DNA from: Megasphaera hutchinsoni
Lineage (GTDB): Bacteria; Bacillota; Negativicutes; Veillonellales; Megasphaeraceae
DNA length: 64,000 nt
Direction: 5' to 3'
NCBI RefSeq assembly: GCF_001553405.1
Contig: NZ_KQ960941.1
Location: 6,477-70,476 of the forward strand
Part shown: in pieces, positions 1-8,894 of the stretch
How positions within the stretch are numbered: the first letter of the stretch is position 1
Layout: each line of letters starts with the position of its first letter
Notes under the pieces: model-generated
What the model was told of the DNA's origin: nothing
Database searches by the model: none
Seen by the model: the letters and a program-made list of their open reading frames with translations, nothing else
Translations under genes and position numbers: made by a program

Positions 1-432
1 ACCGATTTAACTACATATAAAGGAAAGACGGATAAGTTAGAAAAAGATCTTCAAGATTATGATACCGTTAAAACAAATGCAGAGAATGCAGTTCAAAATA
101 AAACGGATATTACTGATTTAAAGCAGAAGGTAGCAGCGGCTGAGAAGAAGGTAGAGGCTGCTGAGACTAATTTGAATAAACAGGCAGAAGTTTTCCGTAA
201 TGTGGGACAAGGCGTAGATCAGAATGCTAAGGAAGCAAAGCAGAAAGCAGAGGAAGCACTTAATAAAGTAAATGATGTAGATGGAAAAGTGCAACATATG
301 GAAACCGATTTAACTACATATAAAGGAAAGACGGATACTTTAGAAAATAAGCTTCAAGATTATGATACCGTTAAAACAAATGCAGCGAATGCAGTTCAAA
401 ATAAAGCGGATATTATTGATTTAAAGCAGAAA
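1..432 (+). repeat. Direct repeat in the adhesin stalk (about 129 bp, copies at 1-129 and 304-432)
   Basis: The two copies are offset by exactly 303 bases (101 codons) and differ at only a few bases, so the repeat stays in frame. This is a recent in-frame duplication of a stalk module, and the stalk may vary in length between strains. Confidence 0.9.
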
Positions 433-1215
433 GCTGATAAGGTCGGTGATTTAGAGAAAAACGTAACACAGATTGATACTACTGTGAAAAGTCACAATGA
501 AGAGATTACCAAAATAAAAGACGGGAATCAAGAGTTTCAAGAAGGCATTGCAGGACAGTTACGGCAGGCAAAAACGGAAACGGATGAAAAAGTGAAGGCT
601 ATTTCCGGTAAGGCAGATTCAGCTGCTAATAAGGTTGGTGATTTAGAAGCTAAGTTAGTTGATTATGATCAGGTAAAGAAAAAAGCGAATAAGGCAGATG
701 CATTGGATCAGAAAATTGATAACACAAAAACGGATTTGGAAAAGACGATTAAGACTGTAGATGAAAAGGTGACGAAATTGGCTAATCCGGAAGCGCGGAT
801 TAAGGAAGTGGAAAAAACTTTTGGCGATAAATTGGCACGCATGGAAGGGTATACAAATAAAGGGTTGGCAAAGGTGACTGCTTTGTCCGGTCTTCATCCC
901 TTAGGATATGATGCAGCGAGCAAGTGGAATATTTCTGTGGCTACGGGGCATTATAAAAGTGAAAATGCCATCGCTATGGGAGCTTTCTTCCAACCGAATC
1001 GGCATGTGCTCTTGAGTTTTGCAGGAACGGTATCCGGTGGTGATGATGCGTATACAGTTGGGGCATCTATCCGTGTGGGTCGCTCCGGGCATAAGGAAAT
1101 GTCGGGTGCAGCGGAAGGAATGATTTCTGCGACTGAGTTCTATGACATTGTTGGTAAATTGCAAGATGAAATAGCTCGTCAGAGGCAAGAAATAGAAGCA
1201 TTGAAAAATAGATAA
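1..1215 (+). CDS. Trimeric autotransporter adhesin (YadA-type), C-terminal part; 5' end outside window
   Basis: The reading frame is open from base 1, so this is the last 404 codons of a longer gene. Residues 1 to about 280 are Lys/Glu/Asp/Ala-rich heptad sequence typical of a trimeric coiled-coil stalk, including a near-identical repeat 101 codons apart. From about residue 300 comes the head of the membrane anchor (LHPLGYD), then four short amphipathic beta-strands (ISVATGHY, AIAMGAFFQ, VLLSFAGTV, YTVGASIRVG) as in YadA anchors, which form a trimeric 12-stranded outer-membrane pore that displays the stalk. Most YadA proteins end at the last strand. This one continues about 40 residues and ends in another heptad segment (IVGKLQDEIARQRQEIEAL). 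The outer-membrane location is known for the family; the ligand cannot be told from this part. Confidence 0.9.
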   Translation, partial: TDLTTYKGKTDKLEKDLQDYDTVKTNAENAVQNKTDITDLKQKVAAAEKKVEAAETNLNKQAEVFRNVGQGVDQNAKEAKQKAEEALNKVNDVDGKVQHMETDLTTYKGKTDTLENKLQDYDTVKTNAANAVQNKADIIDLKQKADKVGDLEKNVTQIDTTVKSHNEEITKIKDGNQEFQEGIAGQLRQAKTETDEKVKAISGKADSAANKVGDLEAKLVDYDQVKKKANKADALDQKIDNTKTDLEKTIKTVDEKVTKLANPEARIKEVEKTFGDKLARMEGYTNKGLAKVTALSGLHPLGYDAASKWNISVATGHYKSENAIAMGAFFQPNRHVLLSFAGTVSGGDDAYTVGASIRVGRSGHKEMSGAAEGMISATEFYDIVGKLQDEIARQRQEIEALKNR

Positions 1216-1235
1216 TTCCTATCTTTATCTATAAT

Positions 1236-1268
1236 AAAAAAGCACGTTTTTAAAAAGCGTGCTTTTTA
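1236..1268 (+). terminator. Rho-independent terminator of the adhesin gene
   Basis: An 11-bp inverted repeat (AAAAAGCACG/CGTGCTTTTT) ends in a T-run 20 bases after the stop. It is A/T symmetrical and may also serve the convergent HAD gene. Confidence 0.85.
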
Positions 1269-1376
1269 TTTAGTTTTATGTTTCTGCGTCTTTAATGGGT
1301 TCCATGACGTTTGTTTTTGTCGTATTGCAGGGGCTTTTCGTAAATCGCTTTTAGTTAGCACATTTTTTACTCGTAC

Positions 1377-2201
1377 TCAGGGGGTAAGGATAAATCGTTC
1401 AATTGCTTCTGCAACGGCACCTTCGTTATTAGTAGCGTTGGTTATTACATCGCAATATGTACGTATAGCCGGGTTTAAATTGTGGACACCAACGGCAAGC
1501 CCGGCGGCTTGCAGCATTTCAATATCATTGATGTTATCGCCTATGGCCATGGTATGTTCTGGTGCAATATGTAATAATTCGGCTAGTTTTACCAGTCCAT
1601 TACCCTTGTTTACACCGGCGGGCATGAATTCTAAATAGCGATTGCTAGAATAGGTGGTAGTTACATTGTGTAGTAATGAAGCCATTTCGTTTACAATGGA
1701 GTGGAGTACAGCCGTATCCGTATGAGTAATGATTAGTTTGGCAATTTCCTCTTTTCCACGCAGAAATTGTAAGTCTACTTCATCGGTTAAGGTATAGGTC
1801 ATCCGATTATGTAAAAATGCTTTTTCAGCGGGGGTAATGTTTCGGATATATACATTATTTTTCGTGTAAATATGTTGACATAATGAATATTTAGTACAGA
1901 AACGGTATATTTCATTAGCAAGATCGAAGGCTAAGGGAAGCCAATAAGAAGAGGAAAAATCTTTGTTTTCTGTAATACAACTGCCATTAAAGGAAATGAC
2001 ATATTGATTTTTCTGCCCGTATAAGTGAAGCGTTTTTAGTATATGATCAATGGAGTGAAAACCACGTCCTGTGCAAGGCACAAAATAGATGCCCTCGTGG
2101 AGGGCTTTTTTGATAGCGGTGATATTACGTTGACAAATGGATGCATCGCTACTTAATAGTGTTTCATCCATATCACAGGCAATTAGTTTATAAGGTTTCA
2201 T
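1377..2201 (-). CDS. Cof-type HAD-superfamily phosphatase
   Basis: A 274-residue protein with the four HAD motifs: motif I CDMDETLL (nucleophile Asp10, acid Asp12), motif II VPCTGR, the conserved Lys in NKGNGL, and motif IV IGDNINDIEML. The family is cytoplasmic Mg-dependent phosphatases of the Cof/YidA type with a C2 cap acting on sugar phosphates or similar small phosphoesters; the exact substrate cannot be read. I chose the ATG at 2201 because it has AAAGGA seven bases upstream and the family N-terminus starts there. A longer frame begins at 2237 without a good ribosome site. The gene is divergent from the phosphohexomutase across a 76-bp gap. Confidence 0.85.
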   Translation of the reverse strand: MKPYKLIACDMDETLLSSDASICQRNITAIKKALHEGIYFVPCTGRGFHSIDHILKTLHLYGQKNQYVISFNGSCITENKDFSSSYWLPLAFDLANEIYRFCTKYSLCQHIYTKNNVYIRNITPAEKAFLHNRMTYTLTDEVDLQFLRGKEEIAKLIITHTDTAVLHSIVNEMASLLHNVTTTYSSNRYLEFMPAGVNKGNGLVKLAELLHIAPEHTMAIGDNINDIEMLQAAGLAVGVHNLNPAIRTYCDVITNATNNEGAVAEAIERFILTP

Positions 2202-2235
2202 AGTATATTCCTTTCTTGTATTTTCTTGTGTTTTC

Positions 2236-2252
2236 ACGTACTATAAGTACGT
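2236..2252. promoter_or_regulatory. Perfect palindrome between divergent genes (possible operator)
   Basis: ACGTACT-ATA-AGTACGT lies in the short gap shared by the divergent HAD phosphatase and phosphohexomutase genes, upstream of both ribosome sites. It could be a dimeric regulator site controlling both; no regulator is identified. Confidence 0.4.
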
Positions 2253-2277
2253 AGTAGGAAATTTAGGAGGATACGTA

Positions 2278-3786
2278 ATGAATACGATACATGAATTTTT
2301 GAAGTTGCAGAATGGTAGTGATATTCGTGGGATTGCATTAGAAGGTGTAGAGGGAGAAGCCGTTAATTTAACGTCTGATGTAGTACAACGGATAAGTGCA
2401 GCCTTTGCTGAATGGATTGGCATGCGTTTACATAAAGCGGTAACAGATATTCATCTGGCTATTGGGCATGATTCGCGGCTTTCCGCACAGGACTTGATGC
2501 AAGCAGCCGTAGTTGGGTTGCAAAAACAGGGGGTTTCTGTGTTTACATGCGGTATGGCATCAACGCCGGCTATGTTTATGAGTACGGTTTTTCCGGATAT
2601 TGCGATGGATGGTGCGATTATGATTACGGCGAGTCATTTACCGTATAATCGCAATGGATTAAAGTTTTTTACCGGAGAAGGGGGATTAGAAAAGGAAGAT
2701 ATTAAAAACATATTGCGTAGGGCCGCATCTCTTTCATTCGCATCAGAACGTTCGGACAAGGTACAATCATTGCCTTTGATGGAACGATATGCTCAATTTT
2801 TGCGAGATAACATTACGTCAGCTTTGGGTGGAAAGCGTCAGCCTTTGCAAGGCATGCACATGGTGGTGGATGCCGGTAATGGGGCAGGCGGTTTTTTTGC
2901 GACCGCCGTGTTAGCACCGTTAGGGGCTAATATAGAAGGAAGTCAATATTTAGAACCGGATGGATATTTTCCGCATCATGTTCCCAATCCGGAGGATGAA
3001 ACGGCTATGCAGGCTATTCAACAAGCGGTCATACGTTCCGGTTGTGATATAGGCTTTATTTTCGATACGGATGTTGATCGCATGAGTGCTGTGCTTGCGG
3101 ATGGTAAGTTAATCAATAGAAATGGGTTGATTGCCATGATGGCTGCTATTTTATCCGCTGAATATCCAGGCAGTACCATTGTAACCGATTCCGTAACATC
3201 AGATGAATTGACTGTTTTTTTGGAAAAAGAGCTAGGTTTAGTTCATCATCGGTATATGCGCGGCTATAAAAATGTAATTAATGAGTGCAAGCGTCTAAAT
3301 AAAGAAGGTATTATATCCCCTTTAGCTATTGAAACGTCGGGACATGGAGCGTTAAAGGAAAACTATTATTTAGATGATGGTGCGTATTTGGCTGTTAAAT
3401 TGGTTATTGCGGCCGCACGGGCAAAACAAGAAGGAAGAACGTTATATCATTATATTAGTCGCTTACAACAGCCGGTAGAAAGCAGGGAATATAGATTGCC
3501 TATTACAGAAACGGATGATCCCGTAGGGTATGGTAATTTGGTATTAGCTGTTCTTGCTCAACGGGCAAGGGAACAACATATTTCTATCGCTACGCCTTCT
3601 TATGAAGGCGTGCGATTGATTTTTCCTGAGGGCTGGGCTTTATTGCGGATGTCGTTACATGATGCAGAAATGCCTTTGAATTTGGAAAGTAAAAAAGTGG
3701 GCGGTTGCCAAGCGATGGCTCAACAAATATATTCTTTATTATATGGCTTTGCCTATTTGAAGCGGCAGATATTATGTCACGCATAG
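2278..3786 (+). CDS. Phosphomannomutase/phosphoglucomutase (alpha-D-phosphohexomutase)
   Basis: A 502-residue enzyme of the alpha-D-phosphohexomutase superfamily, which interconverts hexose 1- and 6-phosphates for cell-surface sugar synthesis and glycogen. Visible: the substrate segment GHDSRLSA near residue 64, the phosphoserine loop TASHLPYNRNG near residue 116 (the Ser is the phosphate carrier; bacterial PMM/PGM more often reads TASHNP), the metal loop DTDVDRM near residue 262 (usually DGDxDR) and the sugar-specificity loop ETSGHGA near residue 358. The start has AGGAGG eight bases upstream. The TASHLP and DTD variants place it in the longer branch of the family, so mannose versus glucose preference is left open. 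Confidence 0.88.
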   Translation: MNTIHEFLKLQNGSDIRGIALEGVEGEAVNLTSDVVQRISAAFAEWIGMRLHKAVTDIHLAIGHDSRLSAQDLMQAAVVGLQKQGVSVFTCGMASTPAMFMSTVFPDIAMDGAIMITASHLPYNRNGLKFFTGEGGLEKEDIKNILRRAASLSFASERSDKVQSLPLMERYAQFLRDNITSALGGKRQPLQGMHMVVDAGNGAGGFFATAVLAPLGANIEGSQYLEPDGYFPHHVPNPEDETAMQAIQQAVIRSGCDIGFIFDTDVDRMSAVLADGKLINRNGLIAMMAAILSAEYPGSTIVTDSVTSDELTVFLEKELGLVHHRYMRGYKNVINECKRLNKEGIISPLAIETSGHGALKENYYLDDGAYLAVKLVIAAARAKQEGRTLYHYISRLQQPVESREYRLPITETDDPVGYGNLVLAVLAQRAREQHISIATPSYEGVRLIFPEGWALLRMSLHDAEMPLNLESKKVGGCQAMAQQIYSLLYGFAYLKRQILCHA

Positions 3787-3846
3787 GCGTATATGTGGTT
3801 GCGTACGTAAACTGGCACGTCATTTCGTAACTACGAAAATATGTTG

Positions 3847-3894
3847 AAAAAAGGCGGTTCTTATCTTTTGGTAAAAGAGAAGAACCGCTTTTTA
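3847..3894. terminator. Bidirectional terminator between phosphohexomutase and LysR genes
   Basis: A stem of at least 14 bp (AAAAGGCGGTTCTT/AAGAACCGCTTTTT) with A/T tails on both sides separates two convergent genes. A smaller palindrome, TTTCGTA-AC-TACGAAA, lies just upstream at 3823-3838. Confidence 0.85.
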
Positions 3895-3898
3895 TAGA

Positions 3899-4810
3899 TT
3901 AGAGATTGGAAATAACACGTGATTTATTACGTACAAAGTCTAACCATAATTGTGCTGCATGAGAAAGATAATGACCACGTTTCCAGATAACATAGACAAC
4001 ATGCATGATTTCCGGATCTGTTAAGGGTCTGACGACCACTGATTCTGTTGTACGTGGATTGGTTTCACGTGTGGGACAAAGGCGACTAGGCAGTAGTGCT
4101 ACCCCTAAATTGGCTACAACTGTTTGAATCATGAGGTCACGTTGACTTGTTTCAAAGACAATTTTAGGTTGAAAGCCGATTTTTTTGCATTGTTGAATAA
4201 TTTCATCATGTAAATTGAAGTCATCGCGGTATAATACTAATGATTCAGAGGCTAATTGTTTTAAGGAAATATGTTTCTCTTTACTTAAAGAATTATCTCT
4301 ATGAATGATAACATTCATGGGATCTTGTGTTAAAAAGAAAGATTCAAATTCTTTTTCCTTTGGTTGGGTACAAACAATGCCCAGATCGATAAGACCTTCT
4401 TGGACGCTGACTTCGACTTTTTTTGAACCGTGTTCATATAAGTCTAATTCAATTTGAGGATATTCTTGTTTAAAGGCACCTAGTAAATTGGCAAAAATGG
4501 GAGCACCCGTGATGGGGGGCAGGCCAATTAATACTGTACCTTGTTCCAATTTAAACTCATTCTCAAAATCAGTCTTTAGATGTTCGAACATAAATACAAC
4601 CCGTTTTGCATGTGAAAGAAAAATAGTTCCCGCATCTGTTAATTCTACGGCCTTTGCATTCCGCATAAAAAGCACTACCCCCAGTTCTTCTTCTAATGCT
4701 TTTATAGTACGACTAATAGCGGATTGTGAAATATGCAACGTGCGCGCCGCCTTACTGAATGACTTTTTATCAGCTACTTCCACAAAGTATTTTAGATGAT
4801 GAAAATCCAT
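3899..4810 (-). CDS. LysR-family transcriptional regulator
   Basis: A 303-residue protein with an N-terminal winged HTH (MDFHHLKYFVEVADKKSFSK, then AARTLHISQSAISRTIKAL) followed by a periplasmic-binding-protein-like effector domain from about residue 90. The start at 4810 has a strong AGGAGGTG; an upstream Met at 4879 lacks one. It is divergent from the PFOR gene across a 458-bp gap full of inverted repeats, the classic arrangement for a LysR protein controlling its neighbour, so PFOR or its own gene are the likely targets (inference). The effector is unknown. Confidence 0.9.
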   Translation of the reverse strand: MDFHHLKYFVEVADKKSFSKAARTLHISQSAISRTIKALEEELGVVLFMRNAKAVELTDAGTIFLSHAKRVVFMFEHLKTDFENEFKLEQGTVLIGLPPITGAPIFANLLGAFKQEYPQIELDLYEHGSKKVEVSVQEGLIDLGIVCTQPKEKEFESFFLTQDPMNVIIHRDNSLSKEKHISLKQLASESLVLYRDDFNLHDEIIQQCKKIGFQPKIVFETSQRDLMIQTVVANLGVALLPSRLCPTRETNPRTTESVVVRPLTDPEIMHVVYVIWKRGHYLSHAAQLWLDFVRNKSRVISNL

Positions 4811-5268
4811 AGGACACCTCCTGTATAAATAGATACTCATACGGTATATGTTTACTAAATAGCACAAATCAATTCTCAAAATAGCAAGCCAAATCTATTG
4901 AATTTCATCTTCTCAAAGAATATAATGAAACTGTAAGAAGAAAGTTAAAAAGTAGATTGACTATATTGGGTCAGAGTAAAGGTTTGTAATATGGTAATCT
5001 TATAGTATATAGTATTACACATTTGCTGTAATAGCAATACCTTTTTTGAATATTAGAAGCAATTATTGCTCATTCTTTACTTTTTTGCATATGGGGTAGA
5101 ATGCAAATTGTTTTTTGAGTCGCGGGCATTTGTTCGGGATTCATTCAGTGTGACTGAATATAGTTTATGTGCTTAATGGTTTCATTGCAAGAGGCTATCT
5201 CTTCATTCTGGTAAGAGGTTATCTCTTCATTATCATATTATTATTTTTTGAAGGAGCGTGTTTTATCT
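4811..5268. promoter_or_regulatory. 458-bp divergent control region between lysR and PFOR
   Basis: No gene is seen here. It holds several inverted repeats: TTGCT-GTAAT-AGCAA (5023-5037), AGCAAT-T-ATTGCT cut to 13 bases (5058-5070), TTTGCAT-N10-ATGCAAA (5084-5107), and a tandem pair of AAGAG-N5-CTCTT palindromes (5189-5203 and 5213-5227). AT-rich stretches around 5000-5015 could hold -10 boxes, but I cannot fix the promoter. The PFOR ribosome site AAGGAG is at 5251-5256. Confidence 0.55.
5189..5227 (+). promoter_or_regulatory. Tandem palindromic operator-like repeats upstream of PFOR
   Basis: AAGAGGCTATCTCTT and AAGAGGTTATCTCTT lie 24 bases apart start to start, each followed by TTCATT. Each is an AAGAG/CTCTT palindrome with a 5-base centre. 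The pair lies 24-62 bases before the ribosome site, so it could be a regulator-binding pair or a 5'-leader RNA structure. Confidence 0.5.
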
Positions 5269-8200
5269 ATGAGTAAATTTAAAACCATGGATGGTAATGA
5301 AGCAGCTGCATGGGTCTCCTATGCATTTACTGAAGTTGCAGCTATCTATCCGATCACGCCGTCATCACCTATGGCTGAACATGTGGATGATTGGTCTGCA
5401 GTAGGTATGAAAAACATTTTTGGGCACACCGCAAAGGTTGTAGAAATGCAATCTGAAGCAGGTGCCGCAGGAACATTTCACGGATCATTACAAGCAGGGG
5501 CATTGACGTCTACGTATACGGCATCACAAGGCTTTTTGCTCATGATTCCAACGATGTACAAAGTAGCAGGCGAGCTTCTTCCCGGGGTATTTCATGTAGC
5601 AGCTCGTGCTTTAGCTAATCACGCATTAAGCATTTTTGGCGATCACCAAGACGTTATGTCTGCTCGTGCTACCGGCTGCTGTCTTTTGGCCGAATCCAAC
5701 GTACAAGAAGTAATGGATATCGGCGGTATTGCTCACTTGGCAGCAATTAAAGGTTCGTTGCCTTTTATTAATTTCTTTGATGGTTTCCGTACATCTCATG
5801 AAATTCAAAAAGTAGAAGTAATGGACTTTGAAAATTTGAAAAAATTAGTTGACTGGGATGCTATCAAAAAATTCCGTGAACGTGGATTAAATCCGGATAA
5901 TCCGGAAATTCGTGGTACTGCAGAAAACCCGGATATTTATTTCCAACACACGGAAGCAAGCAATAAATATTATGATGCTATGCCGGATATCGTAGCAGAT
6001 TACATGGATAAAATTTCTGAAATTACGGGACGTACTTATAAACCGTTTAATTATGTAGGTGCACCTGATGCAGAATATGTAATTGTATCTATGGGCTCCT
6101 TGTCAGACGTAGCAAAGAAGACGGTTGAATATTTAGTAAGTAAAGGAGAAAAAGTAGGGGCAATCAATGTTCATTTGTATCGTCCATTCTCCAGCAAATA
6201 TTTGCTCAATGTTTTGCCTAAAACAGTAAAGAAAATTGCTGTTGTCGATCGGACAAAAGAACCCGGTTCTTTAGGCGAACCTTTATATCTTGATATTGTC
6301 GGTTTTGTAACAGAAGAAAAATTAGACATTCAAGTTATTGGTGGTCGTGCAGGTATGGGTTCTAAAGACGTATTACCGGAAGATATGCTCAGCGTATTTG
6401 AAGAACTCAAGAAAGAACATCCATTGAACGGCTTTACGTTAGGTATCGTTGATGATGTAACGAATCTCAGCTTGCCTCGTGCACCTCGTATGGCATTGGA
6501 TACGACCGGTCTTACATCCTGTAAGTTCTGGGGCTTCGGTTCCGATGGTACGGTTGGTGCTAATAAATCGGCTATTAAGATTATTGGTGACCACACTGAT
6601 TTGTATGCACAAGCATATTTTGCATATGACTCCAAGAAATCCGGCGGCGTAACGATGTCTCACTTGCGTTTTGGTACGAAACCAATTGAAATGCCTTATT
6701 TGATTGCGAACGCTGATTATATTGCCTGTCATAGACAATCCTATGTAAATCGTTTTGATTTATTAAGAGGAATTAAAGACGGCGGCACATTTATGTTGAA
6801 CTGTACGTGGACAGAAGAAGAATTAGAACATGAATTGCCGGCAAAAATCAAACGTGATATTGCACGTAATCATGTAAAATTCTATACATTAAATGGTGAT
6901 GCTATTGGTCAAAAATTAGGCTTAGGCACACGTATTAACATGGTTATGCAGGCAGCATTCTTTGCTTTAGCAAAAGTTATTCCTTTGGAAGACGCTGTTA
7001 AATACTTGAAAGATTCTATCGTAAAGAGTTACGGTAAAAAAGGACAAAAAATTGTTGATATGAACTGGGCAGCTGTTGATGCCGGTATTGGTGAATTTAA
7101 GGAAGTTCATTATCCTGCAGCATGGGCAGATGCAGTAGATGAAGTGATTGAATCTCGTCCTACGACAGATTACTTCAAAAATGTTGCAGCTCCAATGCTT
7201 GGTCAAGTGGGAGACGATTTGCCTGTATCTGCGTTCTTAGGACGTGAAGATGGTACGATGCCTTCAGGTACATCCAAATATGAAAAAGCAGCTCCTGCAT
7301 TGCATGTTCCTTCGTGGGATGCTGAAAAGTGTATTGGTTGTATGCAATGTTCATTCGTATGTCCGCATGCTACCATTCGTCCTTCTTTGACGACTAAAGA
7401 AGAAACGGCAGCAGCACCTGCTGGTTATAAGGTAGCTCCAAAAGCTCGCTCGGGTAAACAATATGATGTTGCCATTGTTGTCGATCAGGCTGACTGCTTG
7501 GAATGCGGATCTTGCGTAGATGTATGTCCGGTAAATGCATTGACGATGGTACCGAATACAGATTCGGAACGAGCTAAGATGGATCTTTGGTATTATGCAA
7601 CGGAAACGGTTACACCAAAAGAAAATCCGCAGAAGAAGACTACTGTTATCGGCTCTCAATTTGAAACGCCGTTACTTGAATTCTCCGGTGCTTGTGCAGG
7701 TTGTGGTGAAACTCCGTACGCTAAATTGTTAACACAATTGTTTGGTGATCGCATGATGATTGCTAATGCAACAGGTTGTTCCTCTATTTGGGGTGCATCA
7801 GCTCCTGTATCACCGTATACAATGAACGAACATGGACATGGTCCTTCTTGGGCAAATAGCTTGTTTGAAGATGCTGCTGAATATGGTTTCGGTATGTTCA
7901 TGGGTGTTTATAAAGTTCGTCATGACTTAGTGGCTCGCGTAGATGAAGCAAAGGCAGTGGCTTCTCCTGAATTACAAGAAGCATTGAGCGATTGGGCTGC
8001 TAATGTGGATGAAGGTGAAGGCACACGTGAACGTGCTGATAAATTAACGGCATTGTTAGAAAAAGAAGCTGCTGGTAAGCCTGTTTTAGAAGAATTCCTC
8101 GGCAAGAAGAAATTCTTTGTAAAACGTTCGCAATGGATTATCGGTGGTGACGGTTGGTCTTACGATATTGGTTACGGCGGTGTTGACCATGTATTAGCTT

Positions 8201-8784
8201 CTGATTATGATGTAAACATTCTTGTTCTTGATACAGAAGTATATTCTAATACAGGTGGACAATCCTCTAAAGCTACACCAACGGCAGCGATTGCACAGTT
8301 TGCTGCATCCGGTAAACGTACGAAGAAAAAAGACTTGGGTATGATGGCTATTTCTTATGGTTATGTGTATGTAGCACAGGTTGCTATGGGTGCAGATAAG
8401 AATCAGCTTATGAAAGCCTTTACAGAAGCAGAAGCTTATCATGGTCCATCCTTATTGATTTGCTATGCTCCATGTATCAACCATGGTATTCGCAAAGGTA
8501 TGGGTCAGAGTCAGTTGGAAGAAAAATTGGCTGTTGAATGCGGTTATTGGGATCTCTATCGGTATAATCCTGACCTTAAAGCACAAGGCAAGAATCCGTT
8601 CCATCTTGATTCTAAGACACCTGATTATAGTAAATTCCAAGACTTCCTACAAGGGGAAGTACGGTATGCTTCATTACAAAAATCCTTCCCGGAAGAAGCG
8701 GCAGGCTTGTATGCTAAGACAGAAGCAGATGCAAAAGCTAGACGCGATACATATGTTCGTTTCCAACAGGGATTTGAAGCATAA
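5269..8784 (+). CDS. nifJ: Pyruvate:ferredoxin (flavodoxin) oxidoreductase, single-chain
   Basis: A 1171-residue enzyme, the normal size for the homodimeric single-chain form, that oxidises pyruvate and CoA to acetyl-CoA, CO2 and reduced ferredoxin in the cytoplasm; it is the hub of anaerobic pyruvate fermentation. In order: the pyruvate/TPP domain with YPITPSSPMAEHVD near residue 28, two ferredoxin-like 4Fe-4S motifs CIGCMQCSFVC (about 688) and CLECGSCVDVC (about 744), then the TPP-binding half with CAGCGE (about 808), GDGWSYDIGYGG (about 961) and NTGGQSSKATPT. The ATG at 5269 begins MSKFKTMDGN as in the family; its AAGGAG is 12 bases away, a long spacing. An upstream TTG at 5248 is rejected. 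It is a single-gene unit. Confidence 0.97.
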   Translation: MSKFKTMDGNEAAAWVSYAFTEVAAIYPITPSSPMAEHVDDWSAVGMKNIFGHTAKVVEMQSEAGAAGTFHGSLQAGALTSTYTASQGFLLMIPTMYKVAGELLPGVFHVAARALANHALSIFGDHQDVMSARATGCCLLAESNVQEVMDIGGIAHLAAIKGSLPFINFFDGFRTSHEIQKVEVMDFENLKKLVDWDAIKKFRERGLNPDNPEIRGTAENPDIYFQHTEASNKYYDAMPDIVADYMDKISEITGRTYKPFNYVGAPDAEYVIVSMGSLSDVAKKTVEYLVSKGEKVGAINVHLYRPFSSKYLLNVLPKTVKKIAVVDRTKEPGSLGEPLYLDIVGFVTEEKLDIQVIGGRAGMGSKDVLPEDMLSVFEELKKEHPLNGFTLGIVDDVTNLSLPRAPRMALDTTGLTSCKFWGFGSDGTVGANKSAIKIIGDHTDLYAQAYFAYDSKKSGGVTMSHLRFGTKPIEMPYLIANADYIACHRQSYVNRFDLLRGIKDGGTFMLNCTWTEEELEHELPAKIKRDIARNHVKFYTLNGDAIGQKLGLGTRINMVMQAAFFALAKVIPLEDAVKYLKDSIVKSYGKKGQKIVDMNWAAVDAGIGEFKEVHYPAAWADAVDEVIESRPTTDYFKNVAAPMLGQVGDDLPVSAFLGREDGTMPSGTSKYEKAAPALHVPSWDAEKCIGCMQCSFVCPHATIRPSLTTKEETAAAPAGYKVAPKARSGKQYDVAIVVDQADCLECGSCVDVCPVNALTMVPNTDSERAKMDLWYYATETVTPKENPQKKTTVIGSQFETPLLEFSGACAGCGETPYAKLLTQLFGDRMMIANATGCSSIWGASAPVSPYTMNEHGHGPSWANSLFEDAAEYGFGMFMGVYKVRHDLVARVDEAKAVASPELQEALSDWAANVDEGEGTRERADKLTALLEKEAAGKPVLEEFLGKKKFFVKRSQWIIGGDGWSYDIGYGGVDHVLASDYDVNILVLDTEVYSNTGGQSSKATPTAAIAQFAASGKRTKKKDLGMMAISYGYVYVAQVAMGADKNQLMKAFTEAEAYHGPSLLICYAPCINHGIRKGMGQSQLEEKLAVECGYWDLYRYNPDLKAQGKNPFHLDSKTPDYSKFQDFLQGEVRYASLQKSFPEEAAGLYAKTEADAKARRDTYVRFQQGFEA

Positions 8785-8798
8785 TTATATAGCTTATC

Positions 8799-8835
8799 AA
8801 AAACGACTACACGATAATCGTGTAGTCGTTTTTTT
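8799..8835 (+). terminator. Terminator of the PFOR gene
   Basis: A perfect stem of at least 12 bp (CGACTACACGAT/ATCGTGTAGTCG) flanked by A5 and T7, 14 bases after the stop. Confidence 0.95.
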
Positions 8836-8894
8836 GGTTGTGGACATGGTGAGCGTGTATTGTTATGATAGAAAAATAGGGAGGAGGAATAGGG

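Noticed and set aside
5189-5227. CRISPR-like repeats
   Set aside because: Only two copies with a 9-base gap and internal dyad symmetry; no array and no cas genes anywhere in the window.
6330-6738. Overlapping minus-strand frames inside PFOR
   Set aside because: Shadows of a conserved coding sequence; no start signals and composition unlike a real protein.
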